Shown in pieces: positions 36,386 to 45,903 of a stretch of DNA of 64,000 bases. Made by a program: the position numbers and the translations under genes. Numbering within the stretch: position 1 is the first letter of the stretch; each line of letters begins with the position of its first letter. The notes below the pieces were generated by a model. The model ran no database searches. It was given only the letters and a program-made list of their open reading frames with translations, and was not told the origin of the DNA. Source of the DNA: Flavobacteriales bacterium (GTDB taxonomy: Bacteria > Bacteroidota > Bacteroidia > Flavobacteriales_D > Sanyastnellaceae); contig CANFLZ010000011.1 in NCBI GenBank assembly GCA_947448135.1, positions 1-64,000 on the forward strand. Reading direction: 5' to 3'.

Positions 36386-37099
36386 GTGAAGAAGAGTTAC
36401 TTGTTTTTGAGTTTGGTTGTGTTTGTCCCTTTTTTTTCAGTGGGGCAGAAGGTATTGCCTCAAAATCTTTCTGATTTTGATGATAACCCTTTTCACTTTG
36501 GATTTTTAGTTTCGGGAAATCGTTCTTTCTTTGATATTAAGTACAAACCGGACTTCTCATTTCAAGATTCGTTATTAAGCGCGGTGAATGTTCCTCAAGC
36601 GGGATTTAATTTGGCTTTGCTTGCATCCTATAACCCTTGGAAACCGGTAAGTGTTAGGTTTATTCCTGGTCTTTCTTTTCAAGATCGGGCAATCGCGTAT
36701 CGATTTCTCAAAGCAAATGAAAAAGTGGAGGATGTAATGGTGAGGACTTCCTCTGTTTGGTTGGAGTTTCCTTTGTTATTAAAAATGAGAACGGATCGAA
36801 TTGGCAACTTCGCTGCTTATTCGTTGGTTGGTGGAAAGTACGCCATCGATATGCAGACACAAAAAGATGTCAATAGTGCGTTGGCAGGCGAGGGTATTAT
36901 CAAACTTTCAAATAAAGATTACTGTTTAGAGTTGGGAGGAGGAATGGACTTCTTTATGCCGTTTTTCAAATTCGCCACTGAATTCAAAGTCTCCTATGGA
37001 TTTCCAAACTTGATTATTCAAGATGGTTCTCGTTATACGACTCCCCTTGAATCGCTGAAAACAAGGGCCTATATTTTCACGATTTCATTTGAAGGTTAG
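36386..37099 (+). CDS. PorT/SprT-like outer-membrane barrel protein
   Basis: 237 residues, starting at GTG, with a signal peptide (MKKSYLFLSLVVFVPFFSVGQ). Then NLSDFDDNPFHFGFLVSGNRSFFDI resembles the start of PorT-family proteins, followed by paired strands of an eight-strand-type barrel (PQAGFNLALLASYNPW, VRFIPGLSFQDRAI, WLEFPLLLKMRTDRIGN, LELGGGMDFFMPFFKF) and a final aromatic strand. PorT (SprT) is a T9SS component needed for secretion in Porphyromonas and Flavobacterium. The usual neighbour ubiE is not present, so identification rests on the protein alone and is tentative; a generic porin-family barrel is the alternative. Confidence 0.7.
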   Translation: MKKSYLFLSLVVFVPFFSVGQKVLPQNLSDFDDNPFHFGFLVSGNRSFFDIKYKPDFSFQDSLLSAVNVPQAGFNLALLASYNPWKPVSVRFIPGLSFQDRAIAYRFLKANEKVEDVMVRTSSVWLEFPLLLKMRTDRIGNFAAYSLVGGKYAIDMQTQKDVNSALAGEGIIKLSNKDYCLELGGGMDFFMPFFKFATEFKVSYGFPNLIIQDGSRYTTPLESLKTRAYIFTISFEG

Positions 37100-37114
37100 G
37101 TTTTTTACCCAACC
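37094..37114. terminator. Weak hairpin between convergent genes
   Basis: GGTTAGG and CCCAACC can pair with one mismatch around a T-rich loop, overlapping the PorT-like stop and followed by T-rich sequence. It is weaker than the other terminators here. Confidence 0.4.
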
Positions 37115-37115
37115 A

Positions 37116-37682
37116 TTATTTTCTTTCTTTGAATAGGAACATGTTGAACATCCATCCAGCAATAAGTGAGTAAATCATGGCAACAATGATTAAAGCAACT
37201 CCTCCTAAACTGGCCATTGAACTGGTTTTCGTGAAAAGTAAAGTCCTTTCAATAGCTTTTTCTTTGATCTGATCTGCAGATAATTTTACCAGCGCTGGAT
37301 TATCTTTTACAATGGCTTTGTATTCCTCAGGACTATCGATGGATTGAATAATGGTAGCAATGTCTTGCTGTTGTTTCAAGATCATTTCATTGCTCACCCA
37401 ATTGTAGTAAATGACTACCATTCCAGTTCCAACGATTGCATATAGAACGCCATATTTTGCAGCGTTTTTAAACAGCTGAACAAACCCATATTGACGATTT
37501 TGATGAGACCGAATCATGGCAACCAAAATGCACATTAAAATCCAAAAAAGGTGGGTTAAGACTCCCCATTTACTTCCTTCACTCGCATTGAAATGGGTGA
37601 GCACACCAATGAGGTATCGCTCTCCCAACCAAATAGCGGCAATGATGAATACAATGTATGGGGATGTCAGAAACTTACGCAT
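37116..37682 (-). CDS. DUF4199-like integral membrane protein
   Basis: 188 residues with four hydrophobic segments (about 8-25, 43-57, 74-92 and 156-180) and a long hydrophilic region between the third and fourth (residues 95-152, rich in Glu/Lys). This topology and phrases such as [13 protein letters not shown] and [21 protein letters not shown] fit DUF4199 proteins, common and uncharacterised in Bacteroidetes. Its first 8 bases overlap the end of rho, upstream on the same strand, so it is translated from the rho transcript. Confidence 0.7.
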   Translation of the reverse strand: MRKFLTSPYIVFIIAAIWLGERYLIGVLTHFNASEGSKWGVLTHLFWILMCILVAMIRSHQNRQYGFVQLFKNAAKYGVLYAIVGTGMVVIYYNWVSNEMILKQQQDIATIIQSIDSPEEYKAIVKDNPALVKLSADQIKEKAIERTLLFTKTSSMASLGGVALIIVAMIYSLIAGWMFNMFLFKERK

Positions 37683-39468
37683 TCATTGAAATGAGGAACT
37701 CCTCGTTGTTTCTGGTTTTTTCAATTCTGTCCTTCACAAATTCCATTGCTTCAACTGCATTCATGTCTGCTAAATGTCTTCTCAAGATCCACATTCTTTG
37801 TAGAATGTCCTTGTCATGTAACAAATCTTCTCTGCGAGTACCAGATGACAATATATCTATTGCAGGATAGATTCTGCGATTGGCAATCTTTCGATCCAAT
37901 TGCAATTCCATATTTCCAGTTCCTTTGAATTCTTCAAAGATTACCTCATCCATTTTCGATCCGGTATCGACCAAAGCTGTTGCAATAATGGACAACGAAC
38001 CGCCATTTTCAATCTTTCTGGCTGCTCCAAAGAATCGTTTCGGTTTTTCCAAAGCATTGGCTTCGACACCGCCGCTGAGCACTTTCCCACTTGATGGCGC
38101 AACTGTATTGTAAGCTCGAGCCAAACGTGTGATTGAATCCAACAAAATGCAAACATCATGTCCACATTCCACCAATCTTTTGGCTTTTTCTAAAACGATA
38201 TTGGCAATTTTAACGTGACGTTCTGCTGGTTCATCAAATGTGGATGCAACAACTTCTCCTTTAACACTTCGCTTCATGTCCGTAACTTCCTCCGGGCGTT
38301 CATCAATCAACAAAACCATCAAATAAACTTCAGGATGATTTTGAGCGATGGCGTTGGCTACATCTTTCAATAAAGTAGTCTTACCTGTTTTTGGCTGCGA
38401 TACAATCATTCCGCGCTGACCCTTACCGATAGGAGAGAACAGGTCCATAATGCGCATCGAAATATTGTTGTTCTTGTCTGCCAATTTGAAACGCTCGTTG
38501 GGGAATAATGGCGTCAAGAATTTGAAGGGTACACGATCACGCACCCAACTTGGCTCACGACCATTGATCATGTCAACACGAATCAATGGGAAATATTTTT
38601 CGCCCTCTCTTGGAGGTCGAATGGCTCCTCTAACCGTATCTCCAGTAAGCAGACCATAAGTTTTTACTTGCTGTTGGCTTACATATATATCATCCGGAGA
38701 GTTCAAGTAGTTAAAGTCAGAAGAACGCAAAAAACCAAATCCATCGGGCATCATTTCTAGAACACCCTCAGCAATTACAACACCGTCAAAATTGTATCCA
38801 TGCTCATCTGGTTGACCTCTCTTGGAACGGTCGGGTCTGGCAAATGGTTTGTTTTCTCCGGCATTGTCATTTGAACCTGCATGTTCATTTTTTTGTTCAG
38901 GTCGATTCCTACGATCGTGTTGATGTTGTGGCTCTCTTTGCTCTCTTTGCTCTCTATGTTCTCTATGCTCTCTTTGAGCATTTGGATTATCTCTATGTTC
39001 TCGATTTTCTCTATGTTCACGTGGTTCTCTCGGTTCACGAGGCGTTCTGTTGTCTCTCTGCTCTCTGTGTTCGCGATTTTCTCTAGGAGGATGTTGCGGA
39101 CGAGGAGTCGAAATATTTTCAACGGTTTTGTCTACATTTCGGTCTTCAGGAGATTGCAAAGATGCATCCAAGCCCAACTCCGCTTGCGGAGTTTTATCCA
39201 ATCGAATACGCTCTCTTTTCTTTTTAGAAGGATCTTCGTTGTTTTCTATAACAACTGACGCTTGTTCATTTACCGGAGAATTTGAGCTTTCTGGTTGATT
39301 CAAGGCCGAAGATTGCGGTTGTGATGGAGATTTTGCATTTTGCAAGTCGATGATTTTAAAAACCAAATCTTGCTTCTTTAATTTATCTGAATTGGAAACA
39401 CCAGCTTTTTCAGCTATTTCACGTAGTTCTCCAACTTTCATCGCGTTTAGCGAAACAATATCGTACAT
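37675..39468 (-). CDS. rho: Transcription termination factor Rho
   Basis: 597 residues, much longer than E. coli Rho (419). An N-terminal SAP-like Rho_N helical domain (residues 1-45; [18 protein letters not shown]) is followed by a long disordered region, residues about 50-225, which includes an Arg-Glu-His repeat tract (128-180). The RNA-binding cold-shock-like domain (about 230-300; [22 protein letters not shown]) precedes the RecA-type ATPase ([10 protein letters not shown], Walker A about 357-364; [10 protein letters not shown]- and R-loops). The hexameric helicase terminates Rho-dependent transcripts. The tract may bind RNA or promote condensation. Its gene overlaps the DUF4199 gene. 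Confidence 0.97.
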   Translation of the reverse strand: MYDIVSLNAMKVGELREIAEKAGVSNSDKLKKQDLVFKIIDLQNAKSPSQPQSSALNQPESSNSPVNEQASVVIENNEDPSKKKRERIRLDKTPQAELGLDASLQSPEDRNVDKTVENISTPRPQHPPRENREHREQRDNRTPREPREPREHRENREHRDNPNAQREHREHREQREQREPQHQHDRRNRPEQKNEHAGSNDNAGENKPFARPDRSKRGQPDEHGYNFDGVVIAEGVLEMMPDGFGFLRSSDFNYLNSPDDIYVSQQQVKTYGLLTGDTVRGAIRPPREGEKYFPLIRVDMINGREPSWVRDRVPFKFLTPLFPNERFKLADKNNNISMRIMDLFSPIGKGQRGMIVSQPKTGKTTLLKDVANAIAQNHPEVYLMVLLIDERPEEVTDMKRSVKGEVVASTFDEPAERHVKIANIVLEKAKRLVECGHDVCILLDSITRLARAYNTVAPSSGKVLSGGVEANALEKPKRFFGAARKIENGGSLSIIATALVDTGSKMDEVIFEEFKGTGNMELQLDRKIANRRIYPAIDILSSGTRREDLLHDKDILQRMWILRRHLADMNAVEAMEFVKDRIEKTRNNEEFLISMNA

Positions 39469-39570
39469 GTAATGAGGATTATTTTTTTAGAATTTGCTCG
39501 AGTGAGCGCTGCAATTGTACGACAGAAAATTGAATGTGCAAGTTTTTTTTCCAAAAAGTTATGCGGGTAT

Positions 39571-39578
39571 TATCTTTG
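39571..39578 (+). promoter_or_regulatory. -7 element TATCTTTG directly before the DUF4293-like gene
   Basis: An exact TAnnTTTG match ends five bases before ATG 39584; the usual -33 position falls in a T-run. It supports the ATG 39584 start and a leaderless transcript. Confidence 0.5.
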
Positions 39579-39583
39579 GCTTT

Positions 39584-39949
39584 ATGATTCAAAGAATTCA
39601 ATCAATCTTTTGGTTTACCTCGGCTGGGAGTCTTGTATTTCAAGCGTATTGGGGTTATTGGGTTAAAGATCAAAACATCGTTTTGTTACAAGTAATTCCC
39701 TTTCTTCTCATCGTTCTGACAATTTTTCAATTCAATTCTCGCAAAAAGCAAATTCAATGGTCGAAATGGTCAATGATATTAATGGGGTTGTTTGCTGTGA
39801 TTATTGAAATGTTCGCCCGCAATAGCGGAAACTACGACAATCGCGCATGGATCAGCATTCCTGTGGTTCCAATGCTGCTATTGTGGTTGGCTTTGAGAGC
39901 AGTTCAAAAAGATGAAGCCAAGGTTAGATCGATAGATCGTATTCGCTAA
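39584..39949 (+). CDS. DUF4293-like membrane protein
   Basis: 121 residues from ATG 39584 (MIQRIQSIFWFTSAGSLVFQ); a longer frame from 39515 would add 23 residues lacking homology-like features. The start MIQRIQSI is what I associate with DUF4293 proteins of Bacteroidetes, which have four membrane segments. Segments here are about 8-22, 32-46, 60-76 and 90-107; a short Lys-rich loop (NSRKKQIQWSKW) faces the cytoplasm. Function unknown. Divergent from rho, an arrangement often seen in flavobacteria; its stop overlaps the phoH stop by three bases (convergent). Confidence 0.8.
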   Translation: MIQRIQSIFWFTSAGSLVFQAYWGYWVKDQNIVLLQVIPFLLIVLTIFQFNSRKKQIQWSKWSMILMGLFAVIIEMFARNSGNYDNRAWISIPVVPMLLLWLALRAVQKDEAKVRSIDRIR

Positions 39950-40902
39950 TTCTTTGAATTTTCATTTTCTGATTTCTCGTATGCGGCGATAATTTTTCGT
40001 ACCAATTTGTGACGAATAACATCTTGCTCATCCAATTCAATAATGGCGATGTCAGGGGTGTTTCTCAAAATATGTACAGCATGCATCAATCCACTTTTTT
40101 GCGATTTGGGTAAATCAATTTGTGATGCATCTCCAGTAATAATGAATTTTGCATTTTGTCCCATTCGTGTCAAAAACATTTTCATTTGAGCAACGGTTGC
40201 ATTTTGCGCCTCATCCAGAATGACAAAAGCTTTGTCTAATGTTCGTCCGCGCATGAAGGCGAGCGGCGCAATCTCAATTACATTTTTTTCAATGTACTCC
40301 GCCAACTTTTCATACGGAATCATATCCATCAAAGCATCATACAATGGCTGCAAGTAGGGATCTAATTTTTCTTTTAAATCACCGGGCAAAAAACCAAGGT
40401 TTTCTCCAGCTTCGACTGCAGGGCGTGTTAGAATAATTCTTTTAATCTGTTTTTCTTTTAAAGCGCGCACGGCAAGAGCAACTGCAGTGTACGTTTTACC
40501 AGTACCGGCAGGACCAATTGCGAATATCATATCATTGTTTTCACTGGCACTAACTATTTTGTGCTGATTCGGAGTCTTGGCAACTACGCGATGTCCTCCT
40601 GGTCCATATACCAATACATCATCACGATTTTCTGAGGGTTTTACCTCTTTTTCACATGCCAAGATGAGCTCTAAATGTTGCAGTGTCAATGTTTGGTATT
40701 TCTCGATGTGCCAGAATAAAAGCGTTAGCAAATCGTCCAAGCGGGAAACGTCTTCTTCACTCCCTTGGACTTTTATATAATTACCTCTAGAAACAATTTT
40801 GCACTTCGGAAATTTTGAGATGATTAGTTTGAATTTTAAGTTATTAGGACCGAAAAATTCGATTGGATCAATACTCGGTAAATAGATTTCTTTTTCTATC
40901 AA
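39946..40902 (-). CDS. phoH: PhoH-family ATPase
   Basis: 318 residues. N-terminal region with a KH-like pattern (residues about 20-70; FKLIISKFPKCKIVSRGNYIKVQG), then the PhoH P-loop ATPase: Walker A GPAGTGKT (130-137), RPAVEAGENLGFLPGD (160-175) and Walker B FVILDEAQNA (226-235). PhoH-like proteins are proposed RNA-linked ATPases or helicases and are phosphate-starvation induced in E. coli; the role here is unknown. The minus-strand promoter (TACATTCG at 40918-40925, TTG 17 bases upstream) is good. It shares three bases at its end with the convergent DUF4293 gene. Confidence 0.94.
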   Translation of the reverse strand: MIEKEIYLPSIDPIEFFGPNNLKFKLIISKFPKCKIVSRGNYIKVQGSEEDVSRLDDLLTLLFWHIEKYQTLTLQHLELILACEKEVKPSENRDDVLVYGPGGHRVVAKTPNQHKIVSASENNDMIFAIGPAGTGKTYTAVALAVRALKEKQIKRIILTRPAVEAGENLGFLPGDLKEKLDPYLQPLYDALMDMIPYEKLAEYIEKNVIEIAPLAFMRGRTLDKAFVILDEAQNATVAQMKMFLTRMGQNAKFIITGDASQIDLPKSQKSGLMHAVHILRNTPDIAIIELDEQDVIRHKLVRKIIAAYEKSENENSKN

Positions 40903-40917
40903 GGTCTTGCTTTTTGG

Positions 40918-40945
40918 CGAATGTAATTCAGAAATTGCTCCTCAA
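40918..40945 (-). promoter_or_regulatory. Bacteroidetes-type promoter for phoH
   Basis: Read on the minus strand: TTG (40945-40943), 17-base spacer, TACATTCG (40925-40918). It gives a leader of roughly 10 bases before the phoH ATG. Confidence 0.6.
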
Positions 40946-40961
40946 TGTAGTAAATCACTTT

Positions 40962-40993
40962 AAAAAAATAACCACCTGATTAAGGTGGTTATT
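40962..40993 (-). terminator. Terminator of clpB
   Basis: On the minus strand, AATAACCACCT-loop-AGGTGGTTATT is an 11-bp perfect stem followed by a T-run, just past the clpB stop. Confidence 0.88.
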
Positions 40994-40997
40994 TAGA

Positions 40998-43616
40998 TTA
41001 AAATTGAATCAGTTTTTCATTTTCAAGCGGGGCTCGGAAAACTACTTGTCCATCAAAGACATCCATCACGATGGGTTCATCTTTTTTGACTCTATTTCCC
41101 AAAATTGCCTTTGAAAGGGCGTTAAGTACTTCTTTCTGAATGACACGCTTGACCGGTCTCGCTCCCATTGCAGGGTCGTAACCTCGCTCAATGATGAATT
41201 GCATCGCGTCATCTGTAAGGCTCAAGTGTATTTGTTGATCTTTCAATTTGTCAAAAAGATAGCCCAATTGAATCTTGACAATTCCTTCTAAGTGCTTTCT
41301 ATCCAAAGGAGTGAACATTATGATTTCATCAACGCGATTGTAAAATTCAGGACGCAATGTTTGTCTTAAAACATTGAGCACTTGGTCTTTTGTTTTTTCA
41401 AATACTTTTTCTTCCTGTCCTGGTTTTACATTTTCATAATTCTCTTGAATAATACTCGCACCAAGATTACTGGTCATGATGATAATGGTGTTTTTAAAAT
41501 TCACAACTCTTCCCTTGTTATCGGTAAGTCTTCCATCATCTAAAACTTGGAGAAGAATATTGAAAACGTCTGGATGTGCTTTTTCGATTTCATCAAGAAG
41601 TACGACAGAGTATGGCTTTCTACGAACGGCCTCTGTTAATTGCCCTCCTTCTTCATATCCAACATATCCAGGAGGCGCTCCTACCAATCTGCTAACCGAA
41701 TGTTTTTCTTGATATTCACTCATATCGATGCGGGTCATTGCGTTCTCATCATTGAAAAGTAACTCTGATAGAGCTTTGGCTACTTCTGTTTTTCCAACAC
41801 CTGTTGTACCTAAGAAAATGAAAGAGCCGATGGGTTTTCTTTCGTCACTCAATCCTGCTCGGCTTCTTCGAACAGCATCGCTGATTGCTTCGATGGCTTC
41901 TTCTTGTCCAACAACTCTTTTCTTCAACTCATCTTCAAGTCTGAGCAATTTCTCTCTCTCACTTTCAATCATTCGATTCAAAGGAATGCCAGTCCATTTT
42001 GAAACTACTGCCGCAATTTCATCTGGATCAACTTCCTCCTTTACCATTTTACTGTTGATTTGAAGACCGACTAGTTTTTGCTTTGCCGCTTCAATTTGAT
42101 TTTCTGTTTCTTTTATTTTCCCATATCTAATTTCTGCTACAAGGCCATAATTTCCCTCTCTCTCTGCCTGATCCGCTTGATTCTTCAAAGATTCTATCTG
42201 AGCTTTCCCATGCTGAATTTCTTCCACAACATCCTTCTCCGATTTCCATTTGGCATGTAAGTCTTGACGTGCATCTTGCATGTTGGCCAATTCTTTCTCA
42301 ATTTCATTAAGTCGAATGGTGTTGTTTTCTCTTTTAATGGCTTCTCGTTCAATTTCCAATTGAAGAATCGATCGTTCAATTTGATCCAATTCTACTGGTT
42401 TTGAATTCATCTCCATTCGAATCATTGATGCAGCTTCGTCAATCAGATCAATGGCTTTGTCTGGCAAAAACCGATCAGTAATGTACCGCTGAGAAAGTTC
42501 TACCGCTGCGATGATCGCGTCATCCTTGATTTGAACCTTATGGTGATTTTCATATTTTTCCTTCAAGCCTCTCAAAATCGCTATGGCGTCATCGCGGTCT
42601 GGCTCATCCACCATTACTTTTTGGAAACGTCGCTCCAATGCTTTGTCTTTCTCAAAATACTTTTGATATTCGTTCAGAGTTGTAGCACCAATACTTCTCA
42701 GTTCGCCGCGGGCCAAGGCTGGTTTCAGAATATTGGCGGCATCCATAGCGCCTTCGCCTCCTCCTGCACCAACAAGGGTATGAATTTCATCAATGAAAAG
42801 GATGATGTTTCCATCACTTTCTTGGACTTCTTTTACAACGGCTTTCAGTCGCTCTTCAAATTCACCTTTGTATTTAGCTCCCGCAATAAGGGCCCCCATA
42901 TCCAGACTAAAAATCGTTTTGTCGATAAGGTTTTCCGGAACATCCCCATTGATTATTCGATGCGCAATTCCTTCAGCAATAGCTGTTTTTCCAACCCCGG
43001 GCTCTCCAATTAAAAGAGGATTGTTCTTGGTTCTTCTTGACAATATTTGGAGCACACGTCTTATCTCTTCATCTCTTCCAATTACAGGGTCAAGTTTCCC
43101 ATCGCGAGCAAGTGCATTTAGATTTTTGGCGTATTTGCTCAAACTTTGATAACTCTCTTCTTGAGATGATGATGTGACCTTTGAACCTTTTCTCATTTCT
43201 TGAATAACTTGCATCATAGCATTTTGAGACACACCTTGGTCTTTCAACATTTGCGCAGTTGAATCGGAATTTTCAATGAGCGATAACAGCAAGTGTTCTA
43301 CAGTCACATATTGGTCATTCATTTTTTGAGCCTTATTCAAAGCATTCAGCAATGTTTTTGATGATGAATTCGACCATTGAACTTGCGCACCAGTAACCTG
43401 AGGCAGGGTTTGAATATTCTTCAGTAAGTTTACTTTTAAAGTAGCTATATCGGCATTGCATTTCTGCAAAATGTGTGGAATAACATTTTGATCGGCTTCC
43501 AACAATGCTAAAAGTAAATGGCTGTTTTCAACTTGCTGTTGATTGTTGCCTACACAAAGTTGTTGGGCCTTTGTGATTACTTCTTGTGATTTTATAGTGA
43601 ATTGATTTAAATCCAT
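40998..43616 (-). CDS. clpB: ATP-dependent disaggregase ClpB
   Basis: 872 residues, the usual ClpB length. Domains: Clp_N repeats (1-145; [15 protein letters not shown]), first AAA+ module with [13 protein letters not shown] near residue 205, the coiled-coil middle domain (about 410-530) that docks DnaK, and the second AAA+ module with [14 protein letters not shown] near residue 605 and [20 protein letters not shown]. It threads aggregated proteins through its hexameric pore together with DnaK/DnaJ/GrpE after heat stress. Single gene with its own terminator; divergent from the shikimate kinase. No CIRCE or sigma-32-type element is obvious upstream. Confidence 0.98.
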   Translation of the reverse strand: MDLNQFTIKSQEVITKAQQLCVGNNQQQVENSHLLLALLEADQNVIPHILQKCNADIATLKVNLLKNIQTLPQVTGAQVQWSNSSSKTLLNALNKAQKMNDQYVTVEHLLLSLIENSDSTAQMLKDQGVSQNAMMQVIQEMRKGSKVTSSSQEESYQSLSKYAKNLNALARDGKLDPVIGRDEEIRRVLQILSRRTKNNPLLIGEPGVGKTAIAEGIAHRIINGDVPENLIDKTIFSLDMGALIAGAKYKGEFEERLKAVVKEVQESDGNIILFIDEIHTLVGAGGGEGAMDAANILKPALARGELRSIGATTLNEYQKYFEKDKALERRFQKVMVDEPDRDDAIAILRGLKEKYENHHKVQIKDDAIIAAVELSQRYITDRFLPDKAIDLIDEAASMIRMEMNSKPVELDQIERSILQLEIEREAIKRENNTIRLNEIEKELANMQDARQDLHAKWKSEKDVVEEIQHGKAQIESLKNQADQAEREGNYGLVAEIRYGKIKETENQIEAAKQKLVGLQINSKMVKEEVDPDEIAAVVSKWTGIPLNRMIESEREKLLRLEDELKKRVVGQEEAIEAISDAVRRSRAGLSDERKPIGSFIFLGTTGVGKTEVAKALSELLFNDENAMTRIDMSEYQEKHSVSRLVGAPPGYVGYEEGGQLTEAVRRKPYSVVLLDEIEKAHPDVFNILLQVLDDGRLTDNKGRVVNFKNTIIIMTSNLGASIIQENYENVKPGQEEKVFEKTKDQVLNVLRQTLRPEFYNRVDEIIMFTPLDRKHLEGIVKIQLGYLFDKLKDQQIHLSLTDDAMQFIIERGYDPAMGARPVKRVIQKEVLNALSKAILGNRVKKDEPIVMDVFDGQVVFRAPLENEKLIQF

Positions 43617-43749
43617 TTTTTTAATTTTTCAATTTGGCGGCAACCATCATTCCATTTGCAGTAATCGGATATTATGGCATCTATCCAAAAACATAAGTGT
43701 AAAAACGGCAGTGTTATCTCGAAATAGCAGCCATATTTGCAGTAATAAT

Positions 43750-44199
43750 ATGCATAAGAAGATTTTTATAGTTGGATTCATGGCAAGTGGTAAAACCACT
43801 TATGGTAGAAAATTAGCAGAGGAACTTAAAATTCCATTTTTAGATACAGACTCAATTATTGAAGCCAATATCGGTATGAGTATTTCATCATTTTTTAGTC
43901 AATGGGGAGAAAAGTACTTTAGAAGAATGGAGCGAGATGTATTGTATGGCCTATTGAGTAAGCAAGAATCTTTTGTATGTGCAACGGGAGGTGGGTCTGT
44001 ATGCCAGCCCGATATTATGGATTGGTTGAATAGGGCAGGGGAAACGATTTGGTTAAATACGCCTTGGGAACAAATTGTACTGCGGATTAAAGGTGATACT
44101 TCAAGACCATTGGTAGCTCGTCATTCACTTGAGGAGCTAAAATCACTTTATGAGCAACGTTGTATTTATTACCAAAAAGCAAAAAAAGTAATTTTTTGA
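43750..44199 (+). CDS. aroK: Shikimate kinase, possibly with shortened C-terminus
   Basis: Phosphorylates shikimate at O3 in aromatic amino-acid synthesis. 149 residues from ATG 43750 (MHKKIFIVGFMASGKTT); an upstream in-frame start at 43711 lacks a sensible protein sequence. Motifs: Walker A GFMASGKT (9-16), the Asp pair in LDTDSIIE (31-38), GEKYFRRMER (53-62), ATGGGSV (78-84), TSRPL (117-121). The frame stops at YYQKAKKVIF, whereas family members usually continue about 20 residues with a last strand and helix. The stop lies within a run of six T; one T fewer would add 13 residues (EKEIQINYSNKMT). A sequencing or real frameshift, or simply a short version, are all possible. Confidence 0.88.
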   Translation: MHKKIFIVGFMASGKTTYGRKLAEELKIPFLDTDSIIEANIGMSISSFFSQWGEKYFRRMERDVLYGLLSKQESFVCATGGGSVCQPDIMDWLNRAGETIWLNTPWEQIVLRIKGDTSRPLVARHSLEELKSLYEQRCIYYQKAKKVIF

Positions 44200-44306
44200 A
44201 AAGGAAATTCAAATTAATTATAGCAATAAGATGACCTGAAATTAATTAAAGAATCAAATCAAACTTTCAAGTGTTTTTTTATTTTAGCTGATTAAACTTC
44301 AATGAA

Positions 44307-44819
44307 ATGAACAATCTTATCTTAAACTTTTGTGGAGCTTTGGTTCCCTTGATTATTGGATTTATTTGGTACAGTGATAAGGTCTTCGGTATAGCTTGGA
44401 AGAATGAAATTGGTTTTATTGACAACCGAGAGAAGCCAACAGGCCTTGGGAAAATTTTTGGATTTTCGTATGTTTTTGGGCTGATGATTATGTTCTTTAT
44501 TCCGTCTATAGTCATCCACCAATATCATATGGCGTCAACATTACTGGGTACCGAAGGTTTTGGTATTCAAGGCTCTGAAATTCAATTGTATTTTCAAAAT
44601 TTCATGAGCGAGCATGGATCTAAATTTAGGACATTCAAACATGGTGTCTTACATGGAATGATTACAGCCCTATTTTTTGTTTTCCCAATTATTGGCCTCA
44701 ATGCTTTGTTTGAGAAGAAAACATTCAAATACATTTTTATTCATGTGGGTTATTGGATGATAACCTTGGGCATAATGGGGGGATTAGCTTGCGCCTTTTA
44801 TCAAATTAAAATGGTTTAA
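44307..44819 (+). CDS. DUF1761-like membrane protein
   Basis: 170 residues with four membrane segments: about 5-22, 50-68, 112-132 and 140-162. The opening LNFCGALVPLIIGFIWYSDKVFGIAWKNE has the pattern FxxGxIWY...FG..W, typical of DUF1761 proteins, and the C-terminal HGVLHGMITALFFVFPIIGLNALFE is also consistent. Function unknown. Its stop is separated by one base from the convergent peptidase gene. No clear promoter; a one-mismatch box (TATTTTAG) lies about 20 bases upstream. Confidence 0.75.
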   Translation: MNNLILNFCGALVPLIIGFIWYSDKVFGIAWKNEIGFIDNREKPTGLGKIFGFSYVFGLMIMFFIPSIVIHQYHMASTLLGTEGFGIQGSEIQLYFQNFMSEHGSKFRTFKHGVLHGMITALFFVFPIIGLNALFEKKTFKYIFIHVGYWMITLGIMGGLACAFYQIKMV

Positions 44820-44820
44820 C

Positions 44821-45510
44821 TTAAACCTGAATTCTTTTAATGATTCGTAAACGGTGAGATTGCTCACCGTTTTCTTTTTTAATACCCTCATTATCGAGAG
44901 TATCCATTCTGACCCATCCTGATGCATGAATAATAGCAGGGTAGGAGTTTGTATTTTCTCGAATAATAATTCCGACATGAATTATCTTTCCCTCAGCATT
45001 ATCAAAGAATGCCAGATCCCCTGTTTTTGACTCTTCAATAAAAGAAATTTCCTCGCCTAATTCAACTTGTTGATTAGCATCACGAGGCAAACTGAAACCA
45101 TTCAAACGAAATACTATCTGGGTCAATCCAGAGCAATCAATTCCCGCATGTGTTTTACCTCCCCATAAATAGGGACTTTGTAAAAAAGACTTAGCCGTTT
45201 TCGCTATAGTTTGGGTTTCTTTTGTCAATTCAACAATATCTGCAAAACTTCCTGCGGGATAGAAAACACCTTCATGCAAAAAAGGTATTTGAGAAGGTAA
45301 TGTTCCAATTGGAATTAGAGATTCTGCAAAAGCTTGTTTGCGACAAATCCATCCTTCATATTGATCAATGTTGGAAATAATCCGAACCCACTTTTCCTTT
45401 TCTTCAATAATGGAGAATGACTCACCAAAAAGGAGTTGACTGACTATTTCAGCTTGATCAGCGGGTTGAGAACGCATGGGAATTATTCCCAAAGAGCAAT
45501 GCAAATTCAT
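44821..45510 (-). CDS. NlpC/P60-family (C40) cysteine peptidase with N-terminal SH3-like domains
   Basis: 229 residues. The N-terminal half is SH3b-like (residues about 5-60; GIIPMRSQPADQAEIVSQLLFGE and EGWICRKQ), the pattern of bacterial cell-wall-binding SH3 domains. The C-terminal catalytic domain has the triad Cys126 (GIDCSGLTQ), His178 (IIHVGI) and His195 (IIHASG). Such enzymes cut gamma-D-Glu-diamino-acid bonds in peptidoglycan stem peptides. No signal peptide is seen, so it may act in the cytoplasm on recycled muropeptides, as the similar YkfC does. Convergent with the DUF1761 gene. Confidence 0.92.
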   Translation of the reverse strand: MNLHCSLGIIPMRSQPADQAEIVSQLLFGESFSIIEEKEKWVRIISNIDQYEGWICRKQAFAESLIPIGTLPSQIPFLHEGVFYPAGSFADIVELTKETQTIAKTAKSFLQSPYLWGGKTHAGIDCSGLTQIVFRLNGFSLPRDANQQVELGEEISFIEESKTGDLAFFDNAEGKIIHVGIIIRENTNSYPAIIHASGWVRMDTLDNEGIKKENGEQSHRLRIIKRIQV

Positions 45511-45576
45511 GACAACAAAACTAAATGAGAAAAACTAGGATTAACACATTTTTCAAAAGTGCAAAAAGAAAAATTG

Positions 45577-45584
45577 TATCTTTG
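45577..45584 (+). promoter_or_regulatory. -7 element for the pterin dehydratase gene
   Basis: An exact TATCTTTG, 18 bases before ATG 45603. The -33 region shows only T-rich sequence. Confidence 0.5.
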
Positions 45585-45602
45585 ATTTAAATCTATTCAT
45601 CT

Positions 45603-45836
45603 ATGTGGAGAGAAATTGACAATAAATTAGTTCGCGAATTTCGATTCAAGGATTTTCAAGAGGCGTTTACTTTCATGACAAGAGTGGCCTTAATCGCAGA
45701 AAGAATGGACCATCACCCTAGTTGGTTCAATGCCTATAATTATGTGCGTGTAGAGTTGTCTACTCACGAGCAAGGGGATATGGTTTCAGACCGCGATCGG
45801 AAAATGGCTTATGCCATTGATGCCATTTTAGAATGA
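45603..45836 (+). CDS. phhB: 4a-hydroxytetrahydrobiopterin dehydratase (pterin-4a-carbinolamine dehydratase)
   Basis: 77 residues. The active-site signature AERMDHHPSWFNAYNYVRVEL followed by STHEQGD and VSDRD is the PCD motif with the paired His (HHP) and downstream aromatic residues. It recycles the pterin cofactor of aromatic amino-acid hydroxylases; no hydroxylase gene is nearby. It is shorter than the usual 95-105 residues, starting directly at the strand before the active site, so an N-terminal helix is reduced. It lies between a peptidase gene (divergent) and rpsU. Confidence 0.93.
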   Translation: MWREIDNKLVREFRFKDFQEAFTFMTRVALIAERMDHHPSWFNAYNYVRVELSTHEQGDMVSDRDRKMAYAIDAILE

Positions 45837-45853
45837 TTTTTTTTGAAAAAAAC

Positions 45854-45883
45854 TTGCGGAATTAAATTTTAATTGTATATTCG
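45854..45883 (+). promoter_or_regulatory. Bacteroidetes-type promoter for rpsU
   Basis: TTG (45854-45856), 19-base spacer, TATATTCG (45876-45883), 20 bases before ATG 45904. Good match to TTG-N19-TAnnTTYG. Confidence 0.75.
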
Positions 45884-45903
45884 CAACCCAAATAAGTAAA
45901 GAT

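Noticed and set aside
38929-39087. The repetitive DNA of rho as a possible CRISPR or tandem repeat array
   Set aside because: The units are short, imperfect, in frame and protein-coding, with no spacers.
38844-39298. Low-complexity plus-strand frames opposite rho
   Set aside because: They are made only of the complement of the Arg-Glu-His tract and have no independent features.
39472-39666. A 64-residue frame starting between rho and the DUF4293-like gene
   Set aside because: It overlaps the start of the better-supported membrane protein gene and lacks any protein-like pattern.
43617-43749. The clpB-aroK spacer as a heat-shock regulatory region
   Set aside because: No CIRCE inverted repeat or recognisable heat-shock promoter was found; only ordinary AT-rich sequence and a partial -7 box (CATATTTG).
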